DNA of 64,000 nucleotides from Natrialba sp. SSL1. Lineage in GTDB: Archaea; Halobacteriota; Halobacteria; Halobacteriales; Natrialbaceae. Shown in pieces: positions 8,547 to 16,699 of this stretch (the first letter of the stretch is position 1; each line of letters opens with the position of its first letter). The position numbers and the translations under genes are program-made. The DNA is taken from contig NZ_MASN01000052.1 in NCBI RefSeq assembly GCF_001861355.1, positions 1-64,000 on the forward strand. The letters are read 5' to 3'. Below the pieces are notes generated by a model. The model was not told where the DNA came from. It did not search any database and saw only the letters and a program-made list of their open reading frames with translations.

Positions 8547-9665
8547 TCACTCATCGGTCTCGTCCGGGCGGAACACGAGGATATTCTGGTGAACCATCGA
8601 GGGGACGAACGAGAACGGATAGCCGTAGACGTGGAGGTCTTTCGTCGGATCGTACCAGACCAGATTGGCCGCGAGGGTGACGGGTGCGGTCGATTCGATG
8701 GCTCGTGCAAGGTCGGCCGAGAGGAACTTGTAGGACTGGTCGCGGTACATGTCGCCGATGAAGACGACGATGTGGCCGTCGGGGGCGACGGCGTCGGTGA
8801 AGCGGTCGAACTTGGTGGCCATGTCGGCGAGCCAGTCGTCTTTTGTTGCGGTTTCGGCTGCGTCTCCTGTGGTTTCGGCCGCGTCTCCCGCAAATTCGGC
8901 TTCGTCACCAGTGACCTCCTCGTCTTCTGCCTCAGTTCCGGAATCCCCCGCTTCATCCACATCGAACGACCCCAACTTGCTCTCTCGGGTCTCGTTGACA
9001 TTGCGCGTCTGCTCGAGTTCGTCCATATGCCAGTAGGGGACGTCGGTCAGCAGGAGGTCGACGCTATCGTCGTCGACCTCCTCGATCAGGTCCGCACAGT
9101 CGCCGTGGCGCATCTCCTGCGTGGCGAGTTCGGGTTCCCCGCGGGCGCGACGCTCCTCGTTTTCGCACTCGAGTACCTGGGCGTAGATCTCGGTCCAACG
9201 CTCGGTGCGTTCGAAGCCGATCGCGTCCCTGAGACCGGTTCCCTCGTGTTCGCAGAAACTCGCACCGAGGAGGGTGCCGCCGACGCCGGCGAACGGGTCC
9301 AGCACGGTGTCACCAGCTTTGCTGAACCGGCCGATGAGTTCCGCACAGAGTCGGGGCGGTTTCTGCCCGCCGTGTTCGCTTCGCAGGTCGTGCTGGACGG
9401 CGGGCGGGTAGCCCTCCGCGATCACGGACTTGGTCGCGTACTTCCACTCCTTGCCGGTGAGGTCGTTGACTCGATTTCGCTCGTCGTAGATGCCTCGTCC
9501 CTCGACGTAGTGCTGATGCTCAGCGAGGTCGTCGGTGTCGATGACCTCGCCGTCTTCGACCGGCAGGGACTCGTCACGGGCGCGTTCGGCGTCGAACGTG
9601 CCGTCGTCGTCGGTCAGGAGTCGGCTCTGTCGGTGTTTCCCTGTCCCGTCACCCTCGTCTGCCAT
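8547..9665 (-). CDS. Orphan site-specific DNA methyltransferase (permuted motif order)
   Basis: This 372-residue protein carries SAM motif I (GDTVLDPFAGVGGTLLGA, near residue 105) followed about 75 residues later by a catalytic motif IV variant, TDVPYWHM. The segment before motif I (KPPRLCAELIGRFSKAG) resembles the C-terminal half of beta-class N4-cytosine/N6-adenine enzymes, so the order looks circularly permuted. An acidic, Ala/Glu/Thr-rich insertion (about residues 225-260) separates motif IV from the rest. No restriction endonuclease or specificity subunit is adjacent. RNA methylation cannot be excluded. The start at 9665 was chosen because upstream codons look non-coding. Confidence 0.85.
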   Translation of the reverse strand: MADEGDGTGKHRQSRLLTDDDGTFDAERARDESLPVEDGEVIDTDDLAEHQHYVEGRGIYDERNRVNDLTGKEWKYATKSVIAEGYPPAVQHDLRSEHGGQKPPRLCAELIGRFSKAGDTVLDPFAGVGGTLLGASFCEHEGTGLRDAIGFERTERWTEIYAQVLECENEERRARGEPELATQEMRHGDCADLIEEVDDDSVDLLLTDVPYWHMDELEQTRNVNETRESKLGSFDVDEAGDSGTEAEDEEVTGDEAEFAGDAAETTGDAAETATKDDWLADMATKFDRFTDAVAPDGHIVVFIGDMYRDQSYKFLSADLARAIESTAPVTLAANLVWYDPTKDLHVYGYPFSFVPSMVHQNILVFRPDETDE

Positions 9666-9763
9666 CTTGTCCCGGAGTGAACGCCCAGTCCACTTAAATG
9701 CCGAACACTGGGCTTTCGATTGCAGCCACCAGCCATAGCTGTCAACACCTCGTCTGTCCAGCC

Positions 9764-10012
9764 ATGGCTGGACCGATCGATACCCGCGCACTCGGACTCG
9801 CGTCCGGCATTTTCTGGGCGCTTCTCGTCGCCGCCCTCGAACTGACGGCCGACACCCGGTATGGAGAACGGTGGCGGTTGCTCTTCGAGGATATTTATCC
9901 GGGCTACGATCGAACGCCCGGTGACCTCCTCTGGGGAACGACGCTGGCGTTCGTAGATGGGTTCAGTGCCGCATTCGCGTTTGGTTGGCTGTACAACCGT
10001 CTCGCGGAGTGA
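9764..10012 (+). CDS. Small membrane protein, holin-like, 82 aa
   Basis: An 82-residue protein with two hydrophobic spans, LGLASGIFWALLVAALEL (about 9-26) and TTLAFVDGFSAAFAFGWLYN (about 58-77), linked by a charged loop (DIYPGYDRTPGD). Related haloarchaeal proteins are sometimes labelled bacteriophage holin, but nothing around this gene is phage-like, so I do not adopt that function. The ATG at 9764 is preferred over an upstream start at 9698, whose extra codons look like non-coding DNA. Confidence 0.65.
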   Translation: MAGPIDTRALGLASGIFWALLVAALELTADTRYGERWRLLFEDIYPGYDRTPGDLLWGTTLAFVDGFSAAFAFGWLYNRLAE

Positions 10013-10043
10013 GCCGCGAGTCGTAAGTTGCGAGCCACAGACC

Positions 10044-10078
10044 GCGGATCGCGGATCGCGGGCCGCGGGTCGCAGATT
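10044..10078. repeat. 7-bp degenerate tandem repeat between convergent genes
   Basis: Five consecutive 7-mers, GCGGATC, GCGGATC, GCGGGCC, GCGGGTC and GCAGATT, run up to and into the stop codon of the minus-strand gene ending at 10077. They fill most of the 64-bp gap between two convergent genes. Confidence 0.8.
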
Positions 10079-10352
10079 AGCTCGTGTACGAGCTCTCGCC
10101 GACGATCTCGATGAACTCGGCGCGTCCAGTAGCGTCTGTCTCGTCGAACTCGGTCACGCGAACGCGAACGCGCTTTTCGACTGTCGCCGGTCCCGCGTCC
10201 TCGACGAGCAGGTGTGTGTCGCCGATGTATACGTGGCCATTTCCGTCACTGTTCGACTCCGCGACGAAGACGTCGAGTTCGTCGCCCACCGCGAGCGACG
10301 GCGTCGTATCGCGGAACTGCCATCCTTTGAGGTACTTCGTGAAGATGCTCAT
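10077..10352 (-). CDS. Small beta-rich protein, possible TRAM/OB-type fold, 91 aa
   Basis: A 91-residue haloarchaeal protein rich in predicted strands: VGDELDVFVAES, HVYIGDTHLLVED, KRVRVRVTEFDETDATGRAEFIEIV. The pattern resembles a TRAM or OB-like nucleic-acid-binding domain, but this is by eye only and the function is unknown. Its ATG overlaps the stop of the NhaC-type gene by 4 bp (10349-10352), so the two are almost certainly co-transcribed and translationally coupled. Confidence 0.6.
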   Translation of the reverse strand: MSIFTKYLKGWQFRDTTPSLAVGDELDVFVAESNSDGNGHVYIGDTHLLVEDAGPATVEKRVRVRVTEFDETDATGRAEFIEIVGESSYTS

Positions 10353-11920
10353 ATGCGTGCCACCTCCTCACTCTCGCGGTCGATTACGTACTCACGGCCG
10401 AAGCCGGTGAGCGCCGCAAGGACGAAGACTGCGACCAGCAGCCAGCCCTGGAAGACGAACGGAACGACGTCGATCGGCGTCACCAGCATCCCGGTGTCGA
10501 ACCAATCGTAACTGTCCGGGAGATCTTGCATCGCGGTATACCCCGCGAGCACGCCGCCCGACCACGGGAAAATATACCCAAGCGCTGCCGTCTGGGCGTC
10601 CAGAATGTTCGCCCGCCGGTAGCCGTTCAGATTGAACCGCTCCCCGATCTTCGAGATGTACGGCCCGATCGCGACCTCTGCAGCCGTGTTGATCGTGATG
10701 ACCGCATTGATTAGCGCTGCCGAGCCGACCATCGTGAGCTCGGCGTTGCGAACGTTCGTCGCCAGATTCTCGATCGACCAGTCCAGAATCGCCTGGAAGG
10801 CACCGCCGCGAATCATAATCTGGGCCGCCGCGATGATCAGCAAGACGAGAATCGCCAGCTCGAAGAAGCCCGACGCCCCCTCGATGAGGCTCCCGCCGAC
10901 GCTGACCGCGTCGGGATCGTCGACGATCGTCAGGAACGGCAGGAACTCGAGTGGCTCTGCAAACGGCGCGTCCGCCGGTGCGTTGAAGGAGACGATGTCG
11001 CCGACCGTCATCAGGTTGAGCGTGAGACTCGAGATGACGGCGACGACGATGCCCCACGAGATGGCTTCGACGATGTGACGACCGGCGACGGCAGCGCCGA
11101 TAACGACGCCCATCGAGATGAGGTGGATCAGCCCGATGGGGTTACTCTCCTCGACGAGCGGTTGCTGGGCGTTACCGCCGATGTCGAGGCCGGTCATGAA
11201 CTGGCCGGCGACGAGGTAGCCGGCGAACGCGATGACTGCGGCGACGATGACGTACTTGAACCGCGAGGCGACGACGCCACCGATGTCGGAGTCTTGTGTG
11301 ACGGCGCTGACAATGGTGGTGTCGCTTACGGGTGCGAGATTGTCGCCGAAGATCGCACCCGAGAGGATCGCCCCGAACAGGAGGACGGGGTCCGCGCCGA
11401 GCAACAGGCCGGCGGGGAAGAACAGGGTGACGAACGCGATGGCTGCACCATACCCTGTTCCGATTCCTGTCGTGAACAGCGCAGCGAGGACGAAGGTGAT
11501 GGCGGGGAATAGCGTTGCGCCGATGCCGCCGACGTCGGCGAGCCAGACGAGACCGTCGACGAAGCCGCCGTCCTGCAACACTTCGGCGAACATGCCGGCC
11601 CAGATCCAGGCGACGATGGCCGTCACGGCGACGGGCTGGGTCATGCCTTCGAAGATCGTATTGGCGTAGTGTTTCCAGTTGCCGCGCGCGAAGAACATGC
11701 CCAGAATCAATCCAACCAGAATGCCGACGACGAGGCCACCGGTGTCTGAGATGCGCCAGAGTGCGGTCTGTGCGATCGCCCAGACGATGAAGAACGCGAT
11801 AGGGAACGCGCTCATACCACGACCGCCGTAGAACTCGATCTGTGGTCCGCCGTCGTCAGCGCCCTGCACGAATGACTCACTCGGATCCGCGTCGGGTGAG
11901 TCACTGCTATCAGTATTCAT
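10349..11920 (-). CDS. NhaC-type Na+/H+ antiporter
   Basis: A 523-residue polytopic membrane protein with an acidic soluble N-terminus (about 35 residues) and roughly 11-12 hydrophobic spans. Segments such as GAILSGAIFGDNLAPVSDTT and the repeated GTGYGAAIAFVTLFFPAG-like region are typical of the NhaC family, which exchanges Na+ for H+ (or malate-2H+ for Na+-lactate in some members). The ATG at 11920 was chosen because the upstream dozen codons look non-coding. It is the first gene of a two-gene operon with the small protein that follows. Confidence 0.9.
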   Translation of the reverse strand: MNTDSSDSPDADPSESFVQGADDGGPQIEFYGGRGMSAFPIAFFIVWAIAQTALWRISDTGGLVVGILVGLILGMFFARGNWKHYANTIFEGMTQPVAVTAIVAWIWAGMFAEVLQDGGFVDGLVWLADVGGIGATLFPAITFVLAALFTTGIGTGYGAAIAFVTLFFPAGLLLGADPVLLFGAILSGAIFGDNLAPVSDTTIVSAVTQDSDIGGVVASRFKYVIVAAVIAFAGYLVAGQFMTGLDIGGNAQQPLVEESNPIGLIHLISMGVVIGAAVAGRHIVEAISWGIVVAVISSLTLNLMTVGDIVSFNAPADAPFAEPLEFLPFLTIVDDPDAVSVGGSLIEGASGFFELAILVLLIIAAAQIMIRGGAFQAILDWSIENLATNVRNAELTMVGSAALINAVITINTAAEVAIGPYISKIGERFNLNGYRRANILDAQTAALGYIFPWSGGVLAGYTAMQDLPDSYDWFDTGMLVTPIDVVPFVFQGWLLVAVFVLAALTGFGREYVIDRESEEVARI

Positions 11921-12031
11921 CGTAACACACGACGGTCGTTTCAGAAAGCCAGGCAAAGTGTTGTCGATTCGCTTGGCACGGTGTTGGCACGCTGGCTGTA
12001 TGCTTTACGTCTCGAAGCACTACGAACAGGC

Positions 12032-13060
12032 ATGAACATGCTCGTCGACGGCGAGTGGCGGACGGATGCACACGAGTTGACTGATGGCGACGGCTCGTTC
12101 GAGCGTCAGGAAACCACGTTCCGCGACTGGGTACAGGACGATCCTGACGCCCGCTTTCAGCCCGAATCGGGCCGATACCACCTCTACGTCTCCTACGCGT
12201 GTCCCTGGGCCCACCGGACGCTCGTCACGCGCGCGCTGAAGGGACTCGAAGACGCAATCTCGGTGTCGGTGGTCGACCCCTACCGCGGCGAGGGCGGCTG
12301 GCAGTTTACGCCCGAAAAGGACGGCTGTACGCCGGATCACGTTCACGACGCCGACTACCTGCGCGAGCTATACGTTCGGGCCGATCCGGACGTGACCTGC
12401 CGTGTAACGGTGCCGGTCCTCTGGGACACCGAGGAAGACACCATCGTCAACAACGAATCGGAAGAGATCATGCGGATGCTCGACACCGAGTTCGACGAGT
12501 TCGCGGAGCACACAGTCGACCTCTATCCAGACGGAGATCAGGCGGAGGTCGACCGGATCATCGACGACATCTACGAACCGATCAACAACGGTGTCTACCG
12601 GGCCGGCTTCGCGACCGAACAGGAACCCTACGACGAGGCGGTCGACGAACTGTTCGGTGCACTCACCCACTGGGACGACGTGCTCGCAGACCAGCGCTAT
12701 CTCGCCGGCGACCGGCTGACCGAGGCCGATATCGCGATGTTCACGACGCTGGTCCGATTCGACAACGTCTATCACACGCACTTCATGTGCAACGTCCAGT
12801 ACATCCGCGAGTTCGACAATCTGTGGCCCTACCTCCGGGACCTCTATCAGACGGGCGTCACCGACCAGTCAGGGGCATCGGGTGTTGCCGAGACAGTAGA
12901 CATGGACCACATCACGGAACACTACTACACGACCCATCCGGACGTGAACCCACACCGGATCGTCGCCCGCGGACCCGACCTCGACTTCGAGGCACCACAC
13001 GGCCGGGACGAACTGGCCGGCGGGCCGCCGGCTGCGCTCGTCTCGTCTGCAAACCAGTGA
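12032..13060 (+). CDS. Xi-class glutathione transferase-like (glutathionyl-hydroquinone reductase family)
   Basis: A 342-residue protein matching the ECM4/YqjG Xi-class family. These enzymes use an active-site cysteine to reduce glutathionyl-hydroquinones. The motif SYACPWAHRTLVTRALKGLE (near residue 51) contains the catalytic Cys, WQFTPEKDGC and VPVLWD...IVNNESEEIMRML follow, and the all-alpha domain includes RYLAGDRLTEADIAMFTTLVRFD and the Tyr-rich VYHTHFMCN. Length is right for the class. Haloarchaea make gamma-glutamylcysteine, so the natural thiol may not be glutathione. A second ATG two codons on is an equally possible start. Confidence 0.92.
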   Translation: MNMLVDGEWRTDAHELTDGDGSFERQETTFRDWVQDDPDARFQPESGRYHLYVSYACPWAHRTLVTRALKGLEDAISVSVVDPYRGEGGWQFTPEKDGCTPDHVHDADYLRELYVRADPDVTCRVTVPVLWDTEEDTIVNNESEEIMRMLDTEFDEFAEHTVDLYPDGDQAEVDRIIDDIYEPINNGVYRAGFATEQEPYDEAVDELFGALTHWDDVLADQRYLAGDRLTEADIAMFTTLVRFDNVYHTHFMCNVQYIREFDNLWPYLRDLYQTGVTDQSGASGVAETVDMDHITEHYYTTHPDVNPHRIVARGPDLDFEAPHGRDELAGGPPAALVSSANQ

Positions 13061-13092
13061 TTCGGCGGGCAGAAAGAGCCAGTCCGTCGCGA

Positions 13093-13338
13093 TCAGGCGC
13101 CGTTCGGCGAGTTGGGCTCGCGGTCTCGTTCTCGGTTCGCCGTCTCGGTTCGCCAGCGTTCGTAACTCGACTCCGGCGGGTCCTCGGCGACGAAGGCACG
13201 CCAGAGAAGCCAGACGACAGCGATGACGGGGAGCGCCGGCAAAAGCAGTAGTGCGATCGCCACCGCCATCACGTAGCCGAACGCCGACATCTGCAGGTTC
13301 GGCACGTAGCCCGTCGACTCGGACACTTTCGTGGACAT
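13093..13338 (-). CDS. Small single-TM protein, 81 aa
   Basis: An 81-residue protein starting MSTKVSESTGYVPN, with one long hydrophobic region (about residues 17-46, VMAVAIALLLLPALPVIAVVWLLW, possibly two short helices) and a charged C-terminal tail of about 30 residues (ESSYERWRTETANRERDRE). I believe this is a small conserved haloarchaeal membrane family of unknown function. The chosen start gives the natural N-terminus. Confidence 0.65.
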   Translation of the reverse strand: MSTKVSESTGYVPNLQMSAFGYVMAVAIALLLLPALPVIAVVWLLWRAFVAEDPPESSYERWRTETANRERDREPNSPNGA

Positions 13339-13449
13339 ACGGCCTAGTAGAAACGTTCCGATATTCGGTCTTTCGATCCCAGCGACGACTCGACGGACTC
13401 CTGAACCGCGTTCTGAAAGTGCGAGTATCGGCTCCATTCGTGTAGCGCC

Positions 13450-13893
13450 TCACCGCGGAGATACCGACTGTCCTCGCTGTTGCTGCCAGTATCGGCCAGC
13501 ACGAACGAGCGCCTCAGCCAGCACGACTCCCGCGAGGACCACCCCACAGATCAGGGTGAACGCCACGATGACGATCACACCGCTTCCCTCGCCGGCCCCC
13601 ACCCACCGGAGATACGTCGCCAACACGGCAAGAAACAGCGTCAGCGTTCCCAGTAAGACGGTGATCGGCGTTACACCCCGCATCTCGGCCGTTTGCAAGC
13701 GGTGTAACACCACGAGGCCAAGCGAGCCAGCGGCGACGAGTTCGACCGAAACGGGAACGGGGACGGAGCCAGCGCTCAGCCACACCGGATACGGTCGCGG
13801 AATATCCGTAAACACCACGGCTGCAACACCCAGCACGAGCACGGCGAGTCCGTAGTCTACGAATCGCGCCAACGACCCGTCAGTCTCCCCCAT
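13450..13893 (-). CDS. Four-TM membrane protein of unknown function, 147 aa
   Basis: A 147-residue protein with about four hydrophobic spans: FVDYGLAVLVLGVAAVVF, SVELVAAGSLGLVVL, TVLLGTLTLFLAVLATYL and VIVIVAFTLICGVVLAGVVL. A basic Gln/Arg-rich C-terminus follows (GRYWQQQRGQSVSPR). No recognised family. The ATG at 13893 starts just before the first span; upstream codons look non-coding. Confidence 0.65.
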   Translation of the reverse strand: MGETDGSLARFVDYGLAVLVLGVAAVVFTDIPRPYPVWLSAGSVPVPVSVELVAAGSLGLVVLHRLQTAEMRGVTPITVLLGTLTLFLAVLATYLRWVGAGEGSGVIVIVAFTLICGVVLAGVVLAEALVRAGRYWQQQRGQSVSPR

Positions 13894-13995
13894 TCGTATC
13901 GATTCTGATCTTTCACGTATTCCTATAAAAACGTACGTGTGACATCCCGTCCGCACAGAATCCGACACGCTACAATCAGGGTCTGCGAACGGGGA

Positions 13996-14766
13996 CTACT
14001 CGAGTACCCGCGCCGAATCGTCCTGGGGTTGGTACTCGAGCCCGAGCATGGTTTCGGTGAGCGAGAGGAATCGCTCCGAGTTGTTCGAGATGCCGTGGGC
14101 GGTAAACGGTGTGTTCGGGAGCGAACTCGTCACAGCAGCCTCCATGAGTCGCTGGCAGTCGTCGGGACTGAGCCACATCGCGCGGGCGTAGCGTTCGCCG
14201 GCACCGTCGCGATCGGCGATTTCGGCTGCCAGTTCCTCGCGTGAGAGCAGCCAGCCGATTCGGAGGTTGATTACGTCGAGCCCGTGTCGTGTGGCGTAGT
14301 AGGAGCCCATCGCCTCGCCGAAGACTTTGGTGACGCCGTAGTACGTGTCCGGGTCCATCGAATCGTCCGGACGGACGGCGGTCGGCGTGCCGACGGTCGA
14401 CTCCGGACGGGTGGGTGAGACGGTGTTTCCCATGTTGACCGCGTGGTTCGAACTCGCGAAGATGACGCGCTGGAGGTCGTGCTCGACCGCGGCCGCGTAG
14501 ACGTTGTAGACGCCTTCGATGTTCGGCTCGCTCACCGCGTCCCACTCGGCGCGCGGGTCGGGATTAGCTGCGAGGTGGACGACGATATCCTGTCCGTCGA
14601 GTGCGTCCGTGACTTCCTCGCGGTTGCCGATCTCGATTGGAGTCGTCTCGAGGTCCTCGGTTTCGCTGTGCGAGAAGAGCGTGAGCGTTTCCTCGCGGTC
14701 CGCAAATGCCTCGATGGTTTCCCTGCCGACCCGTCCAGATGCACCGGTGATCGCAACGTTCGTCAT
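13996..14766 (-). CDS. NAD-dependent dehydrogenase, uronate dehydrogenase/Azf-like
   Basis: A 256-residue extended SDR. The N-terminal ITGASGRVGRETI is the NAD-binding glycine motif, VVHLAANPDPRAEWD and IFASSNHAVNMG follow, and the catalytic pair is in YYGVTKVFGE (Tyr-x3-Lys). The pattern SSNHAV...YGVTK...MWLSPDDC resembles uronate dehydrogenases and the Haloferax NAD-dependent glucose-6-phosphate dehydrogenase Azf, so the substrate is probably a sugar acid or sugar phosphate. I cannot choose between them from sequence alone. The final residues overlap a TACTCGAGTA palindrome. Confidence 0.8.
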   Translation of the reverse strand: MTNVAITGASGRVGRETIEAFADREETLTLFSHSETEDLETTPIEIGNREEVTDALDGQDIVVHLAANPDPRAEWDAVSEPNIEGVYNVYAAAVEHDLQRVIFASSNHAVNMGNTVSPTRPESTVGTPTAVRPDDSMDPDTYYGVTKVFGEAMGSYYATRHGLDVINLRIGWLLSREELAAEIADRDGAGERYARAMWLSPDDCQRLMEAAVTSSLPNTPFTAHGISNNSERFLSLTETMLGLEYQPQDDSARVLE

Positions 14767-14891
14767 AGCAGGAGGTCACCGACCGCGGGGAAATAGCTCG
14801 GGCCAGCGCGTTCCGGTGGCAGCGGTTGCGACCCGCTCGCGGACTCGACTGACCGTGACGATCATACCCATTCGGCGCGTTCACATAACAC

Positions 14892-15338
14892 ATGAAACAG
14901 ATCGAGGTCTTCGAGGAAATCAACGCTCCGCCCGATGTCGTCTGGGACGTACTACTCGAGTTCGAGCGCTACCCGGAGTGGAACCCGTTCGTGCAGTCGA
15001 TCGAGGGGACACCGGCGGAGGGAGAGCAGTTACGGGTTCGAATCCAGCCGCCCGGCGGCCGTGGAATGACGTTTAAACCGGAGGTCGTCGCATTCGAGGA
15101 CCAGCGACGGCTGGCCTGGTTCGGTCGGCTGGTTGTCCCTTTCGCGTTCGACGGCTACCACGAATTCCGGTTAGAGCCGATCGACAGAGCCGAGCGAACG
15201 AGATTTCTGCAGCGAGAAACGTTCCGCGGCGCGCTCGTTCCGCTGCTCGCCAACCAAGATCGCCTCGAGCGCGGCTTTCGGTCGATGAACGAGGCGATCA
15301 AGGAGCGTGCCGAGGCGCGGGTTGCGGCGTCGAGCTAA
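14892..15338 (+). CDS. SRPBCC (START-like) domain protein
   Basis: A 148-residue single-domain protein with the helix-grip pattern: MKQIEVFEEINAPPDVVWDVL, then YPEWNPFVQSIEGTPAEGEQLRVRI, a beta region (RRLAWFGRLVVPFAFDGYHEFRLEP) and the long C-terminal helix LERGFRSMNEAIKERAE. Such proteins bind hydrophobic ligands; the ligand here is unknown. It is divergent from the Azf-like gene and nearly abuts the convergent HAD gene (4 nt between stops). Confidence 0.85.
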   Translation: MKQIEVFEEINAPPDVVWDVLLEFERYPEWNPFVQSIEGTPAEGEQLRVRIQPPGGRGMTFKPEVVAFEDQRRLAWFGRLVVPFAFDGYHEFRLEPIDRAERTRFLQRETFRGALVPLLANQDRLERGFRSMNEAIKERAEARVAASS

Positions 15339-15342
15339 GTCG

Positions 15343-16005
15343 CTATTGTCGTGACAGCGCTCGCAGGGACTCGATTTCGAACGTCGGTCGAGCGGGACCG
15401 TCGAGGGAGTAGCCCTCGCGATGCTCCCGCCGAATAAAGGCGACATCGATACCGAGCGCATCCGCGGCCGCAACATCGACGTAGCTGTCACCCACGTAGA
15501 GCGGCTCCGTCGCACCCAGTTCGTCGATCGCCTGCTCGAGATAGTACGGCCGCGGCTTCTTGCGGTTGATCCCCTCGAGTGTCGGTTCCCGCCCGTACCA
15601 GACCTCGAACGGCGGGAGGTCCAGTTCGTCCAGAATGTTCCCGATCGTCTCGTGCTGGTTGTTGCTCACGATCGCTGTCGGCTGGGGAAGGGACTCGAGT
15701 GCGGCCGTGTCGTCGTAGCACCGTTTGCGGCCGGCGGTGAGTTCGGCGCGCTGGGCGGCGATGGCGGCCTCCTCGCGGGCGGTCCAGAGCGTCTGCGGTT
15801 CGACGCCGTGCTCGGCCGCGATCGTCCGGAGCGAGTCGACATCCGGGCTGAGAAGGGTCTCGATGGCTGCTCGGGGCGGGTTCGAGACGCCGACGGTCGC
15901 GAACGCCTCGGTCATGGCCTCGAGGAGGACCTCTCGGTCCGTCGGGGTGGTCAACACGCCGTCGTTGTCGAAGAGGATCGCGTCGTACGAGCGGTCCGTA
16001 TCCAT
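15343..16005 (-). CDS. HAD-superfamily hydrolase
   Basis: A 220-residue haloacid-dehalogenase-type phosphatase. Motif I is LFDNDGVL (nucleophile Asp13 and Asp15), motif II is TAIVSNN, motif III has RKKPRPYYL (Lys), and motif IV is YVGDSYVDVAAADALG. The cap region between I and II is helical (subclass I, phosphoglycolate phosphatase/beta-PGM-like). The substrate cannot be assigned. Confidence 0.9.
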   Translation of the reverse strand: MDTDRSYDAILFDNDGVLTTPTDREVLLEAMTEAFATVGVSNPPRAAIETLLSPDVDSLRTIAAEHGVEPQTLWTAREEAAIAAQRAELTAGRKRCYDDTAALESLPQPTAIVSNNQHETIGNILDELDLPPFEVWYGREPTLEGINRKKPRPYYLEQAIDELGATEPLYVGDSYVDVAAADALGIDVAFIRREHREGYSLDGPARPTFEIESLRALSRQ

Positions 16006-16203
16006 TCGGTTTCAGTTCGAGAGAAGGGGGCGAGCCAGTTCGGTGTTTCGACGCGTCGCCGGCGAACCGACGTGAACTCGGTACGGTGACGCGGGGAGAT
16101 TCGAGAAGGACTCGAGAAGAGCTGGTGGTCGGTATCTCCTACCCTGCTAGTGACGGTGCCTTCGCATGCCGGAGCCAGTCTTTTTCCCGGGACGGGCGGA
16201 GCG

Positions 16204-16353
16204 ATGTGTATGCGAGAGACAACGGCCTCCGGTAAATCGACGGTACAGGGTGCGTGCCCGTACTGTTCGGCGGAAAACGACTTCTTCTATACGTTCTGCC
16301 GGAACTGTCTGCAGGAGTTACCGAGTAACGCGCGGCGTCACTCGCCTCACTGA
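16204..16353 (+). CDS. Small zinc-ribbon protein, 49 aa
   Basis: A 49-residue protein with a treble-clef/zinc-ribbon signature, CPYCSAENDFFYTFCRNC (two CxxC knuckles 14 residues apart), and a short basic tail, NARRHSPH. Similar very short zinc fingers are common in haloarchaea and remain uncharacterised. Start is ATG at 16204 or 16210; a longer frame from 16150 has implausible upstream codons. Confidence 0.6.
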   Translation: MCMRETTASGKSTVQGACPYCSAENDFFYTFCRNCLQELPSNARRHSPH

Positions 16354-16385
16354 CGGGCCCCGGTTGGAGACACCAGGTCTCACTT

Positions 16386-16488
16386 GTCGACTGATCCGTC
16401 TGCTCCCGTTCGTCGACTGGTCCGGCTGTACCTGCTCGTCCACTGGTCCGGCTGCTCCCGCTCGTCGATTGACCCGCTGCTCTTGTTC
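16386..16488. repeat. 26-bp degenerate tandem repeat (four copies)
   Basis: Copies at 16386-16411, 16412-16437, 16438-16463 and 16464-16488 share GTCGACTGGTCCGGCTG-like sequence and CTGCTCxxGxTC ends; the last is 1 nt shorter. They lie in the 346-bp gap 16354-16699, which holds no supported gene. Frames through the repeat are open on both strands but give only repetitive Gln/Ser/Asp- or Cys-rich peptides. Confidence 0.8.
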
Positions 16489-16699
16489 GTCCGTTGGCAC
16501 ATCGCTCTCCGGTCCTGAGGTTCAAATACCGAAAGGCAACCAGAGTCGACAATGTCGATGCCGATACCGACGCTGCCACCGACACCGAGTAACCGACTCA
16601 GCGACGACAGACACCGGAGACACCGACGACCACCGAGCGCGAACTCCCTCAGGGACAGGAGCGGAACTGCAGCAATCACGGGCGACCTGGAGGGAACGC

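Noticed and set aside
9764-10012. Phage holin
   Set aside because: Two spans alone do not make a holin, and no lysis, portal or integrase genes are nearby.
15045-15062. TTCGAATCC-like tRNA T-loop sequence
   Set aside because: Lies in the coding frame of the SRPBCC gene with no acceptor, D or anticodon stem.
16166-16699. N-terminal extension of the DUF6735-type gene through the 26-bp repeats
   Set aside because: The peptide is Cys/Ser/Arg-rich and repetitive, overlaps the small zinc-ribbon gene, and family members begin at the GHRALV motif.
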